In this document: piece after piece, positions 1-13,200 of the stretch
Position numbering within the stretch: the first letter of the stretch is position 1
Layout: the number at the start of each line of letters is the position of its first letter
Source of the DNA: Solea solea
Taxonomy: Eukaryota; Chordata; Actinopteri; Pleuronectiformes; Soleidae
DNA length: 64,000 bases
Reading direction: 5' to 3'
Assembly: GCF_958295425.1 (NCBI RefSeq)
Contig: NC_081141.1
Span: 18,161,680 to 18,225,679 of the forward strand
Program-made: the position numbers and the translations under genes
Notes under the pieces: generated by a model
What the model saw: only the letters and a program-made list of their open reading frames with translations
Database searches by the model: none
What the model was told of the DNA's origin: nothing

Positions 1-22
1 TTGTGTTTTTCTCACTGTAAAG

Positions 23-3000
23 AATTCAGCTTTTGCTTTGGATGAAGATCCACCGAAATCATCTTCAAGCAGTGTAGAAACAACGTCAGAGGCTTTTAAA
101 GTGAGTTATTGACCTGGTGTTTTCCAATGGTATGTCTCAGTGGTTTGTGTTCTGCACTGCATCATAATCGCTACTCTTACTTTTCTGTCTTAGGTGGTTG
201 GCAGTGTCTTATATTTCACTACTTTCAGTGTTGATAAACTTGGACAACCTCTGGTCAATGAAAACCCACAGCTTACAGAGGGATGGGACCTTCCCACGTA
301 TCTTTAAGATGGATAAATTGGCACCATGTCGGATGTTCACAGCGTGTCTTTGTTCTCTTCTGGTGATCTCCCTTGGGAGATTCATTTAGTTTTCAAGGAG
401 AGATTGTCTTTTTTTATTGTTCGTAAATAATTGGCACCACACAAGCAAACAGCATAATTTGATATGGTGTGGTCAAATTTAATATAATTTCCTGAATAAC
501 TGCAAAGCTATCACCAGGTTTTTAACCAAATTGTGGGAACAGATGGACAGGACATTGAAATGAAAGATAAAAGGTATGACCTAATAATTCCGCCTTCTAT
601 ATAAGATTTGCTTTGCCTTGTGAAGTCACTTTGTGTAGCATCACTGTGAAATAAGAATGAGCCTGTTACTGATCTGTTCATTGCAGACCCAAGTCCATGT
701 GTTTCAACTGTGGTTCCGGCAGTCATCAGATAAGAGACTGCCCCAAGGTAGGACTAATTATTTACCATTCAGGAGCTCATTCATTATTCATTGTATGGCT
801 TTAGACTAACACAGAATAATTGATGGACTGCATTTTTTATTTTGTCACCTCCTATAGCCAAAAGACATGGCTGCCATTAGTGAGAGACGCAAGGAGTTCA
901 ACCAAAACAACAGCCAGGCCGCACTGAGTAACCAACGATACCATGCTGATGAAGTGGAAGAGCGGTTTTCTAAATACAAGCCTGGAGTCATAAGGTAAGA
1001 GCAATACAGAAGGGAACCACATGCAATGTCTATTAATAACTTAAAGTAAGCGTTGATAATTTACTTTTTTTTACTGTGTTGTCAATGTAAATAGTGAGGA
1101 GCTGTTGACAGCACTGGGCATTGATGCCAACACCCTGCCACCTCTGATTTATCGCATGAGGCAGTTAGGCTACCCACCAGGCTGGCTCAAAGAGGCTGAG
1201 ATGGAAGATTCTGGCTTGCTGCTGTATGATGGGAATGGTATGTTACAAAACAAACTTAAGACTTATGTATGAGGCCCCACTAATCGCACTTGAATTAAAA
1301 CTGTAAAGATGTTTCTGATTTGTGCAGAAGTTGTGCTTAATCAGTTTTTCCCTCTTTTGTAGCTCCAAATAATGGCAGTGGGACAGAGAACAGCAATTCA
1401 CAAAACACCTCTTATGATGTTTCCAAACTGGTAGATTTCCCAGGCTTTAATGTCCCCGCATCAGACACTACGAAAGATGTAAGTGCTTCGGCTCATGAAT
1501 GTATGAATGGAAACCCCTATATTTCAGCTATATTAACATAATAATTATTACTTTTTCATTTCCTGTCACAAATTAAATGTTTATTAATGTAAGTACTATA
1601 CTGAGGAATTACTTGGATATGTGTCGTCTGTGGTGAGAGGATGCAGTTGATTCTGGTTGATGCATACGTCACATTATTTCATCTTTTTTTTTTTTCTGAC
1701 CTGCAGGATTTCATGCTGTATGGTTCAATGCCAATGCAGAGCAACCACATGAAGCATAACTATGCTGCCTACCTGTCCAACAACTTTCCAATGGTAATCG
1801 CTTTTTAAATGGCTCCGTGTTTGGTTGTCTTATGTGTGTCTTCTCAATCATTGTGATGGAAAAAAACTCTACAAAATTGAATACATTATTGCTTGCCCTA
1901 TTGATATCTGCAAATTATCCATTCATTAAATCTGTGTTATGTAAGAAGTTTTAATGTATTTTGTCATAAAATGACCATGGGAATGTCATCAGAGGTCAAG
2001 GAAACATGTTAAATTGAAATACTGGCTTTACTGTTTACAATGGTACGTCCAGTTTATTCACAATTTGAAATTTATTGTAGCCTGCGAATACTTATCTTTA
2101 GATTCAAGGAGGATTGGTTCCTTAAACTACCTGGTAAGATGAAGAAAGTTAATTTGTATAACACAATTACACACAGGGCAACTCAAAGTGCTTTACAAAG
2201 ACAGAAATATATTTAGATAATTGCAGAATAAAATCAATATTAAAATAATATTAATCATAATAAAAGCAAAACATTACAATCATAAGAGATTTAAAATTCT
2301 GAAAAGAAAGAATGAATTGATAACTAAGATGATTATTTGAGAGTTTAAGAAAAAGCTGCAGTAAACAATGTTTTCAGGCCTGATTTAAATTAGCTTAAAG
2401 TCTGAACAGACCTCTGGTATTCAGGAAGTTTGTTCCACGGGTGAGGAGCAAAATAACTGAATGCTGCTTCACTGTTTGGTTCTGGTTCTGGGAACACACA
2501 GTAAACCCGGAAGTCTTGGGTCTCTGGTAACATTAGGAAAACAAAAATTCATGTTTAAATGACATATGGGGTGACAAGTAGCTTCTGTCTGTGAGTTTGT
2601 GCTGCCCACATGCAGTGGATCCATTTTAATGCCACATGTGATTCGTCCATGCCTACAGCCTGGTGCCAACTGCAACAAGAGGCGTCATGATTCGGATGAA
2701 TCATCTCCTCAGCAAAAGAAGAAGAATCGGCACAGTCCTGATCGTTACTCCTGCAGGAGCTCAGACATGGATATTGAATCGGGTAACTTAATTTATTTCA
2801 CTTTTATTTGCAAGAGCAGTCATTCAGTTCAACACTTTATACTTTGTAACACTTTGTAATTACTAGAGACAACAAATAACACTATAAATATAGTTTTTCT
2901 TAATCATTTCCATGTTCTGAGAAGTAAATGTTCTGTTTTATTGATAGTTGCAATGCTGAATCATACACAGTAATACTTTTAAATACTAAATTAGTTGCTT

Positions 3001-4147
3001 CTCTGTTTGGTCAAAGTGTCAAATATTAATCTTTCTGTGACTTTATTAATGTCTTCTCTCAGACCCAGGGACACTTTATAATAATGGCCCTGGTGACTTT
3101 CATTTCCAACCACCACTGCCCCCTGGTTCTCCTTGCTTCAGTTCACCTCCTCCTTTACCTCAGGGCACTCCTCCAGCTACACCCACTCCCCCACCTCTCC
3201 CCAAAGGTACACCTCCTCTTACACCCAACAATGGCTCCCCAGCTCTGCGAGGGCAGAACTGGGTAGTAGTTAATGAGACTGTAGAGGGAACAGATGATGA
3301 ACTGACATTGGAGGAACTGGAGGAGCAGCAGAGGCTGATTTGGGCAGCTTTAGAAAATGCAGACACTGCCACTAGTAGTGACTGTGAGACACCTGCGATG
3401 GGTACACCTCTACCCAGTTCACCAAGTGTGTCCACGCCTGTGCAGGTCGACACTGAAACAGAGGAGGATGCAATGGACACAATGACACCTGCAGAAAGTT
3501 GTCATAGTGGTGAAAGTCAAAGGGAAAAAGAAGTTCAAGAGATTTGTCCTCAGAGCCCTGGACCAATTAAAGTCCAAGATGACAGCCCTCAGAGTCCTAA
3601 ACCACCCAGAGATGGCAGCCCTGAGAGTCCTGAACCACCAAAAGTCCAAGACGACAGCCCTGAGAGTCCTGAACCACCAAAAGTCCAAGACGACAGCCCT
3701 CAGAGTCCTGAACCACCAAAAGTCCAAGACGACAGCCCTCAGAGTCCTGAACCACCAAAAGTCCAAGACGACAGCCCTCAGAGTCCTGAACCACCAAAAG
3801 TCCAAGACGACAGCCCTCAGAGTCCTGAACCACTCAAAGTCAGAGATGACAGCCCTGAGGGTCCTGAACTACTCAAAGTCCAAGAAAACAGCACCGAGAG
3901 CCTTGAACCAGTCAAAGCCCAAGACAACAGCCTGCAGAACCCCGATGCAGATTTTTCCAACAGCGGTGCTTCTCTTAAGCATGACGATAAGGTAACAGCT
4001 GTTCCTCATCGGAGCAAGTTTGCTGCTGGAATCGTTCCATTTGAAGAAACACCAGAATTCACAGAAGTCGCTGAAGCCACAGGGACATACCTCAGGATCA
4101 GAGACTTACTTAAAAGTTCCCCCAGAAGTTTGGCGAAGAAAAAGTAA
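23..4147 (+). CDS. zcchc8: ZCCHC8, zinc-finger CCHC protein 8 (NEXT complex scaffold), 5' end outside window
   Basis: Ten coding exons are readable: 23-100, 194-297, 508-573, 687-747, 858-994, 1095-1237, 1363-1478, 1707-1793, 2659-2782 and 3063-4147. They sum to 2,001 nt (666 residues plus stop) with consistent phases. The exon at 687 carries a CCHC zinc knuckle (CFNCGSGSHQIRDC). The exons at 858 and 1095 carry the PSP domain (RYHADEVEERF, RMRQLGYPPGWLKEAE). The last exon has a proline-rich stretch, the LEELEEQQRLIWAALE segment, an SP-rich tandem repeat and the conserved end SKFAAGIVPFEE...YLRIRDLLKSSPR. In the family, ZCCHC8 scaffolds RBM7 and the helicase MTR4 in the nuclear exosome targeting complex, and the C-terminal segment contacts and stimulates MTR4. 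Human ZCCHC8 is about 707 residues, so the missing 5' exons lie upstream of the window. The acceptor at 507 was chosen over the one at 519 because only it restores the TYHQVF reading. Identification is firm; single splice sites could be off by a few bases. Confidence 0.95.
2150..2560. repeat. Interspersed repeat inside a zcchc8 intron
   Basis: The 865-bp intron 1794-2658 holds AT-rich sequence that starts with a 'caaagtgctttacaaagaca' type segment. It continues into 'ttccacgggtgaggagcaaaataactgaatgctgcttcac', split here as recalled: the ttccac...ggagca part and the ctgaatgctgcttcac part. I recognise both as recurrent in teleost genomes. I cannot name the family or set exact ends. No coding sequence is seen. 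Confidence 0.5.
3560..3945 (+). repeat. 39-bp coding minisatellite in the last zcchc8 exon
   Basis: About ten tandem units of 39 bp encode variants of SPQSPEPPKVQDD. The middle units (about 3630-3830) are almost identical and the outer ones have diverged, for example SPEGPELLKVQEN and STESLEPVKAQDN. One unit near 3600 is a residue short. The repeat keeps frame, so copy-number change would only lengthen or shorten a disordered serine-proline linker between the PSP region and the MTR4-binding C-terminus. Confidence 0.95.
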
Positions 4148-4500
4148 AGATGTACAGTCCCAACTATGACAAAATGATAGATGGGTATTTTAAGCAAAAA
4201 CTTCTATTTTCATGTCCATTCGATCAAGAATGTTTTTTTTAACTCTTTATTATTTTGTACAAAGTTAAATGTCTACGCTGTATTATTTGACCTGTTAGCA
4301 TTTAGTCGCAAGGGCATTTCATCAATCAGCTTTTGACAAACTAGGCTCAAGTAGTGGTGTTATTGGGACTGTGGATTTTATTGTAACATTTGTAAAATGG
4401 CAATTTCCTGTTCTGTATTCATTTTTGTATAATTATGTTAAAATGGGTTTTTCTATTTTTGTCGCCCTTGAATTGATTTGAAATTGTCAATTAAATCTGC
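4148..4500 (+). terminator. zcchc8 3' UTR with polyadenylation signal
   Basis: After the stop the sequence is AT-rich and non-coding. An ATTAAA hexamer at 4490-4495 is the most plausible polyadenylation signal, which would give a 3' UTR of about 360 nt. No stronger AATAAA lies between the stop and this point. Confidence 0.5.
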
Positions 4501-5880
4501 ATTCCTCAGCGTTTTATTTCGTTGAGAAGCCATACTTAGATGTGGATTTGTTTTTCAGCTTTCTTTTTGCAGGTGTAATCCTCTTCTATCAATGCAATTT
4601 TTCAAAAATGATTGTTGCAGACAAAATAATTATATTTTAGAATTCTGATTGTCCTTATGACCCTGTTAATTTTAGACAACTCTACATTGAGCCCTACAAA
4701 AATACTGTAAAATACTAAATTCTCAGTTATTTTTCCATATTCATGTAAAAATACATTCACTCAGTAAGGATGATACAATATCACCTTTTTGTGAGTATCA
4801 ACCAAAATCAGTCATATACAGTCATTTGAGACCTTTTGAACTACAAAGCAGTTAACAGAACATTTGTGCCATCCATTTTAAGCTATTTCAAAGGCATAAT
4901 TCTCCAACTGTAAAACACATTCTGCTATTCTGGAAATAAAAAGCCTAAAACATGTCTCAGCTAAAATGCTGTAGCTGGTTTTTAACTTTGTGTATAGAGA
5001 AGCATACAATACATAGGATTTATCTCTACCCGATATCTGATCCAGTGATTTTAACAATACTCCGCATCGTATCGAGTCATTCCTACACTCAAGCATACAT
5101 ACATTACAGTACGTTTTCTGGCTGTGCTGGACCTCGGAGTCTAGAAAGAACTGCATTTATTTAACCTCTTGCTAAGTAAGACAAAAAATTGCATTGCACC
5201 TTGTAATATAAGGAAAGACCTGGGTTTGAATACAACGATAAAAACGATAAAACAAATTGGTAAATTGACCATGAGAGTGAATGGTTGTTTGTCTCTATGT
5301 GGCCCTGTGATGGACTGGAGACCTGTCCATGGTGTACCCTGCCTTTTGCCCTATGTCAGCTGGGATTGGCACCAGTGCCCCCCATGACCCTCATGTGGAG
5401 GATAAAGTGGCAGAGGATGAGTGATTGAGCGAACTTGTAATACATTGTCAAAGGCAGTAGATTTATATTCAATATACAAATCTGAATTTTGAAGTGGGAA
5501 TTCACTGCAATTTGTTTCATCAACTTCAGCCAACAAGGCTCCGAAGTTTGACTTCCAACTTTAAAGAATCAGATTTCAAATGACTGGTGTTAATGTCATA
5601 ATGTTTTCAAACAATTTTTCATTCAGAGAAAGAAGAAATGTGTGAGACAATATAGTATTACAATACACGACACAATAGAACACTACTTTGCCAGCAAACA
5701 TAATAAAACTTATTGATGTCCTAGCTGTAGCAGTACAGTCTAATTGTCGTGAGGGAGGGAGTGCATCATCTTACTGCACATGTGATCTTTGGTAGGCTCC
5801 TACGTTGGCATTACGCTCATCCGTAGGTTGCGTGAGGGAGTGCATCATCTTACTACACATAACGTCTTTGATGAGGTTGG
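4501..5880. other. Intergenic region between zcchc8 and clip1
   Basis: No gene is seen. The only recognisable content is a SINE-type tail at about 5270-5430, listed separately. Short open frames here lack codon structure or family similarity. Confidence 0.6.
5270..5430 (+). repeat. SINE tail copy (teleost)
   Basis: The segment includes 'ggccctgtgatggactggag', 'acctgtccatggtgtaccct' and 'ccctatgtcagctgggattg', ending in a 'ggataaagtggcagaggatg' tail. The same body recurs at 35590-35680 in this window and is common in fish genomes. Confidence 0.75.
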
Positions 5881-6660
5881 CCACAGCTTGTGATCGAGGT
5901 GTCTCCTCCCAGTTTATGATCTGAGCAGTAGTCGTAGCAGTTTTCCACCTAGCCTGCTAGCTGTGTCATTTTTTTTTTACCCTCAAAGGACGACGACGGC
6001 TGTATATCACCTATCAGGTCAGTGTGATGCTCACGCGTTTCTGTAAGACAACTTGTCGTTTTGCTGCTGATGAACCAGGAATGTAAAACGCCATCGTCAA
6101 ACAAAAGTTGCTCATGTGGTGTAGATGTTACTTGAGGTGTTAGTTGAGCTAGCTACAGCTAACCACCTCATCCAGTCCTGACCAGTCCACCGGCTCGCTC
6201 GGGCCTCTCTGCTAACGTTAACTCACATTACGACTGTTTGTTTTCGTGGTTACCAGACAGTCAACTTACTGGTTTAACTACACCAACACAGAGCAAATTT
6301 ACAGGTGCTCTAACCCGCAACTTGCCATGTTGACTCCCAACTTGTGGCAGCAGTGTTCCCTACTGGAGCTGCTGTGACATTGCGGAGACTTTTGGACTTG
6401 AGGAATTTGTTTCGTGCGCTTCAAAGCTTATGACAGTTAACGGCTATTGGTCAGATTCTGTTGTTTCAACACGTGGAGGCATGAACAATTTTAATATTAT
6501 TTATTTAGATATTTAAAAACCTAATACATTAGCGTACTGTATATCGATGCTTCACTGTAACCAGAAGTGCCACCTCATCGACAGCTCTCAATCCGTTAGC
6601 AGTTAAAGGTGACAAGGCGGGCTAACGGGCGAGCAGTGCTCCCTTCAGACTCGCCATGTC
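5880..6660 (+). promoter_or_regulatory. Probable clip1 promoter and 5' leader region
   Basis: This stretch has more CpG than its surroundings, for example around the gacgacgacggc at 5990 and the ctaacgggcgagcag at 6622. It lies upstream of clip1 and contains a possible leader-exon donor (atcag|gtcagt, about 6018). No coding exon is visible. The call rests on position and base composition only; the true transcription start cannot be read from sequence. Confidence 0.35.
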
Positions 6661-6909
6661 GTATGTTAGATTAATCAACGTCTCTCTTCTATTCTATTGG
6701 GCAGTTTTTTGTTCTAAAATGCTTTATATGATTAAGCCTCTTTTACATTTCAAAGAAACACACTGGATTGCTTGCACTGACACGCTCGATATATGGCAGA
6801 GCTTTCTTACTCGTTGTATGTGTATTTTAAGAATACTGATTTGTATGAAATAATTGATTACGTTTGTGAGGAAGTCAATTAATCTCATAAACGTGTTACT
6901 TTAAATGAT

Positions 6910-7165
6910 CTGCATTTATATCGTGCTTTTCTACTCTTGAAGACCACTCAAAGCTGCTTCACACTACAGTTTTTCTCTTCACTCACACATTCTTACTGCT
7001 CATCTATGTGCAGCCCCTTTTTCTATCACACATCTTTCATACTCATTTGTCAGGAGCAACGTGGGGTTAAGTGTCTTGTCCAGCATGTACACTAGCACAA
7101 CCAGGAATCGAACCCTTGACCCTCCACTTGAAAGTTCACGGTGGTTCAGTTGTCTTTCAACTGGA
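6910..7165 (-). repeat. SINE-like element, inverted copy
   Basis: On the minus strand this reads as a fish SINE with an 'aagacacttaacccc' type segment and an ending like 'gaccactcaaagctgcttca' on the plus strand. The plus strand shows 'aatcgaacccttgaccctcc', which resembles the T-arm region of a tRNA-derived head. It is related to the copy at 39245-39455. Confidence 0.55.
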
Positions 7166-10100
7166 AGGTTTAAGAAGGTCTGGATTGTATATATGTGTAT
7201 ATTATATGTGTATATATGTATAAATATGTATGTATTTATGTATGTATATGCACTCTTTCATGCCTCAGCTATAAGAGCCAGAATCTGTGTAGTGCTGTGT
7301 AGTGCTGTGTTGATGTTTAGTGACTGCTTTTGCACAGGGAAGATTGCTAACAGGTGACTCACAGACACTGAGGACACAGGGTGCTTCTTCTCCTGGCTTT
7401 TATTCTGTGTTTATGTCCTGTTGGCCCCTTTTTTCTACACCTTCCTCTGTCTGTGTTAGCAGGAGCCTACATAATCATTCCAACAGATGTTTCCTCAAAA
7501 ATATATTGCCAGTGCTCACTATAGCCTTGGCCTATTGGTGATGAAATAAAGAGTGTAGGAGTATAGATCAAAGCAGTAAAACCAAATCTCTGATGACAAT
7601 AACTCCTTACTGATTTGGGTAAACAATCTATTGGTGAATCAGGCTCATGGCTCTCATTTAAATGTTGTTGTTGCTCCCTGGGTGAAGCTGAATTTGAAAC
7701 TTCTCTCAGTCCTTATCTGTATCACATGGTTTTACTCTTTTGCAACAAGATATGCTTCATTGAAATAATATTTCAATACCTCAGATTATGTGAGGCAGGA
7801 GAGTGGACAATGAACACTTCATGGTGCTGGCGTTTTGCCCATAAAATGTCTCGCATTACAAATATGGAAGTGTTTAAAGTCTATGATGCAATTTTGGAAG
7901 TAGGTTAATCTCAGTTCTGTTTTACAGTAATTGTTTTCTATTTATCAATTCATGTCAGAAAAATCAAGGACTTGGGTACAGCTGTAGTCAAATTGAGAAT
8001 TACTTTATTTACTCTTAAACTAAGGCAATGTATTTGGCTTCTTCTCTGGATGCAGAGTAAAGTAAGTGTCAGTGGCAGAAGATTAAGATTACTGCTGTTG
8101 AAAATTCTCCAGACTAAGTTGATCATTTTCAGATGACTGCATCCGCTCACCAATGAGGGCATAAGAAGGCTAGGTGCTTTTCTCTTTCAACATGTTTCTG
8201 CTTTAAACTATATATTAAAACTGCCAAATAGAGTATCTTATTCTTAAATGTCTTTAAATTACACCATGCAGTCTTCCACTGTTTAAGTGTTCTTGCTCTG
8301 GCCTCCTCTTGACCTGAAGGCAAAAATCAGTTGCATTCAAAGACACAGCAGGGGTAAACTGGAACATCGCTTTCAAACTAGGTCGTATACAGACTAATGT
8401 TCACCCTTCATTCTCTGCTGAGAAATATCTTGGAGGATGTTTGACAGTGTTTCATCTTGGTTGTTTTGGTGAACTGCTGTAGTTAAGCTCTTTTCAGGCC
8501 TTTTGCAGGAATGAAAGGTATGTTTGTTTGATGCTGTTGAACAAGTTCTATATTGGATTTCTACCCAGTGTGAGGTCATGTGTCTTGACTGACTTGAAAT
8601 GGAATCAAAATGCTTTCACTTTGCAGGGGAAGAGAGTGGTACTGACACATTTCATTGGTTTGCTGATTTAATATTTTTTTAGGTTTATTTCACGGTGAAG
8701 GAATTTTGGAAGTTTCATGAATCTAAAGTTCAAAGCAACTTTTTTATTGCTCCTGTATTCTGTTGGCATTTGCAGTCTCCTATTAACATAATAGTCTGCT
8801 GGTAAATATGATGAAGTAGGTTTTGTGACATTTATATATTGTAAATGGTTTATTAGGGTGGGTGAGGAGGACATTTCTTTGGCTTGTGTGTATAGAAAAT
8901 AATTCGGTCAATAATTAGTCACTCCTCCCTCTTTTAGATCCTTTTTTTTGTAAAGCAAATTCCAATTTCAGCTTTTTTTACACTGACAATGAGCACTATA
9001 TGAGAATTTTACACATGTTGTCCTAACCAACGGCTTGTCCGACTGGTTGGCTTAGGTTGCTTCTCTATACTAATTGTTTTTTCCTGCTTTGAGTGTGGTC
9101 ACATGGTCATGCTTCAGGCTTGGTGTCTGACACTACCACAGAGAAGAAATCATACGTGGGCATGCTGCAGATCTGTGACATTGAGCTCGAACTGAAAGCA
9201 CTGCTTTGACACCAGATTTGCTAATTCGGTTAAATAATAAAAAGGAAAAAGGAAAAAAAACCTAATTCCACGTGACACTCATTATCAATCAGCTAGCAAC
9301 ACGGCAGACTGTTTAAACAGCAGTCTATTCAACCAGTCTGTTTCTGTCGTTTGGAGGTCTGACAAACATGATAATCTGTTTCTCCAGAAATCCCATTTTT
9401 GAAAAGGTTGCCAACTGGAATTACATGATTTAACATGACAGACTGAGTGAGAGAAAATGTTTGTGGTACTGTGTGTACCCTGGTCAATGTCACAGAACGA
9501 TGAGCTATTCAGAAGTACATGAAGGCATCAAAATAGTCAACCCATTAGCCAACCTTTTGAAGGAGTATTTTTAGGTTTGTGACTGACATACTTGGGTGCT
9601 GAGAAGCTTGTTGTCATAACAGAGAGTGCCACCATTTACAGAGGCAAAATAAAGTTGATGAACTTGCCTTAAAGGCATATCTCTACTTGCTGCTCAGTCT
9701 ATTAATTCACTCTTAATTCTTGCTGTCAGAGCCACCCACAACACCAGTTGGCCAGGAAGAGTTGAACTCAGCAAATAATACATTTGCAAGGTTAATTAAC
9801 GTAAAGGTTATATGTGAAATATGAAGAGCAGCAACCTTAGGTGTTAACACAGTTACTGCAGTCCCAATTCAAAACTGTGTGTGTGGGCTGCCACTCGCAA
9901 ACAGGGAAACACTGACCTGCTCTATACTTGATAATACACTGTCTAAATGCACCATCGGTTTTATTTTTATTTTTAAAACATTAAGCCCATTTGATAACCA
10001 TAGTAAAATAATTCTCTTTCATCCTCTCCAAACAGGCTCCTTTTGTGAGGACCAATTTTTTTCCCCTCCTCCCTTTTCCTGTTTTTTTTTTATTTTCTTT

Positions 10101-10234
10101 TTGTTTTATTGGTTTTGGTGTGGAGAGAACAACTTCACCATCACAGAACTGCAGCCAGTTTTTTTTGATGGTGTGGGGTCAGCTTGTACCCACTGACGGA
10201 CACAAGCCTTGTGTAACGGATTACCGGAGGAAAC
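7166..10234 (+). other. Presumed clip1 first intron or 5' leader, no coding sequence seen
   Basis: Apart from a TA/TG-rich microsatellite at about 7185-7255, nothing is recognisable. The stretch from about 10030 to 10234 is T-rich and then runs straight into the clip1 start codon, so the end of the 5' UTR exon is likely in it. The open frames here look like chance. Confidence 0.45.
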
Positions 10235-13200
10235 ATGAGCACAGCCAAGTCTAGTGGGATCAAAGTGCCCAGCAAGATAGCTCGGCCCCCTGGGACAGGA
10301 GCTCCCAAGACCAACCCCAGCACAGGTAAGTTTCAGAGAAAGTGCTCATGTTTATTTTGCTGGCCTTTTGTTTACAGCAACAAACTCCTACACATTTTAG
10401 AAATCTGTGTGAACCCAGGAATTAAAGTTTAACAATATTCTTACATGTTCATTTTCCTTGCTAGAAACAAAGATTGCACTCTGTACTGCATGGAACCTGT
10501 TCCTTGGGCTATGGTTGGCTAAAATAAAAAAAATAAAAAACTGAACATCTACACATCCTCTAAAATACAAGGCATACTCTGTAAAGCTTATTTATTTATA
10601 TATTGGCTTTACTTTACAGTACGAGAAGGGTTAGGCATGTGACTATTTCGTTTGAGTGATGGGGAGGGAATCATGGAGATCGTGGCATCAAAATTGTCAC
10701 CAGTAACTATTAAATATTTACATGTAAATTTTAATCATGAATTTCATCTTTTTCAAACAATTTTTCAAACATGAGTTTCAACACTTTTTTAAGTTTGTAA
10801 GTAAGCACATGTTAAGAGGAAAGGTTTACATTTGTTTGTAATGTCTCTCTCTTCTCGCCTTATATTTCAACAGGAGCTAAACCCGACAAGTCAGCTGTGA
10901 GTGCCAGTGGAGGAGATGCCCAAAATGATGAGGAGAGCTTCCAGGTTGGGGAGCGGGTTTGGGTGAATGGGAATAAGCCAGGCTACATTCAGTTTTTGGG
11001 AGAGACACAGTTTGCCCCAGGACAGTGGGCAGGGATTGTTCTCGATGAAGCGATTGGGAAGAATGATGGATCAGTGGCAGGGGTGCGCTACTTCCAGTGT
11101 GAAGCACTGCGAGGTATATTTACCCGCCCATCCAAGTTGTCTCGCACAGAGATGGAGGCGAATGGAACTCAGACAGCACCAGCTTCCCGAGCTGCATCAC
11201 CCACACCTTCAGTTGGTAGTGTGGCAGCTCAAACCCCTGCCACAAAATCAACATTACCTTCAATTACCACAACAGACAAGAAGCCCTCCACCACTACACA
11301 AGCTGCGCCATCTGCACCGGCTACGCCGGCTGCACCAGCTACACCAGCTACGACATCTTCCAACCTTGCACGCACAAATAGTGAATCTGTCTCCAACCTC
11401 TCCGAGACTGGGTCAGTCAAGAAAGGCGAAAGGGAACTGAAGATGGGTGACCGTGTCTTGGTAAATTCTTTGGAGTATTTAAACCTTTTAAAAATGCACC
11501 TGTTTTATCTAAGTGACAGAGCTCTAAAATTAAATTTTTGTGTATTAGAATCACAAACTCACTCACAAAACCCTTCCTCTTCTTCCGTGCAATGATCTCA
11601 GAGAAATTAACAAATGAAACATGTCCTCTTATTCCAACAAACATCCGTATCTCATTAATTGGATGCTTTGTTTCTATCAAATGTAGTCCCCATCTGTTTG
11701 CCGTTTTGTAGGTCTGTTTATATCTTGATCAGCACCTTCCTTCCGCTGTACCGATTCTTATTTCTCTCTTTTCTCAGTCGGGAGGTGATGTAACACATTA
11801 TTTTAAGAGGAAGTGTCACTCTTGACAATGGAGCTGCAGAGGAAATGTACTTACTACCATCAAATGTAGTTCCATGTTAAGTCCATGTTGTGTCTTTTTA
11901 AATAATTCAAAACGTATTGAGTTTTATGTTGCACCATTTCCACCAAGTGGTACACGGCAGTTCAGCTATGCATGGTGTGGTTTAGAACAGTGGACCACAC
12001 GGTGTAACGGCTAGTTACATAAATTACAAAACTATTTACCTGCTCTGTAAATAGTGCAATGTCATATCAGTGGGACATATTGTAACAGAGGACATCCAGC
12101 ATACAATGTTCTGGCATGGTGCTGTTTATCACTGGAAGACAAGCTTTGTTTGAGAGAAGGCTGCATGGAAAAACACAATTTTATCCAAGCTTCACATAAG
12201 TGATTGTTCTGTCGGCAAATCAGACTTTACTACATGGCTCCACCATATAGTGGCCATACCACTGAATAATATTAATAAAAACTGGGATGGTATGGATTGG
12301 TTATTTTGGGACCCATCTCACTGTTTAACAATGCAAATAACTGTGTGACATACTGAACTGAACTACTTGGTGGAAATATGGCTACTGTTGACACTTTGAC
12401 TACATTATTTTGAAAGCTGTAACATATTTGCCTCTGTTGCTTTGATGGAATGATCTCACTTTAAGCTGATTACGAGGCTTCTCTTATCTGTTAAGGAGAT
12501 TACATGGTTGCTAATGTATTTTCCTCTCAGGTTGGTGGTACAAAGGCAGGGGTGGTCCGTTTTCTTGGAGAAACTGATTTCGCCAAAGGGGAATGGTGTG
12601 GTGTTGAACTGGATGAACCTTTAGGAAAGAATGACGGAGCAGTGGCAGGCACAAGGTACAAAAAACCAAAAGTTGTTGTGTGCATCATCTCCATATCCAT
12701 TTTCTCCATTAACTGTATTCCAATATCTGTTACCAGGTATTTTCAGTGCCAACCCAAATATGGCTTATTTGCTCCAGTCCATAAAGTGACACGCATCGGC
12801 TTCCCTTCCACCACACCAGCCAAAGCTAAAGCAGCAGCAGCAGCTCGGAAAGTAGTGTCCACTCCATCAGGACTGAAGAGAAGCCCCAGTGCCTCGTCCA
12901 TCAGCACCATGAGCTCTGTGGCGTCTTCTGTCAGCGCAAAGCCGAGCCGCACAGGCCTGGTGAGACGCACTCAATTTTAAACATCAGTTTTAAAAAGTTG
13001 TACTCATATAATTCCTTACTTGCGCAGCAGTTCAACCGTTTGACCAGTTTCTCCTCTGTCTCCCCATAGCTAACAGAGACATCATCAAGGTATAATCGCA
13101 AGATTTCGGGCACTACAGCCTTGCAGGAGGCATTAAAGGAGAAGCAACAGCATATTGAACAACTAATGGCTGAAAGGGACATGGAGAGAGCCGAGGTTGC

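Noticed and set aside
3560..3945. Regular direct repeats that could suggest a CRISPR-like array
   Set aside because: Units are contiguous without spacers, encode protein in frame and lie in a eukaryotic exon.
3507..3995. Open frames in other frames across the zcchc8 tandem repeat, including two on the minus strand
   Set aside because: They result from a 39-bp unit that lacks stops in several frames; codon content and homology support only the ZCCHC8 frame.
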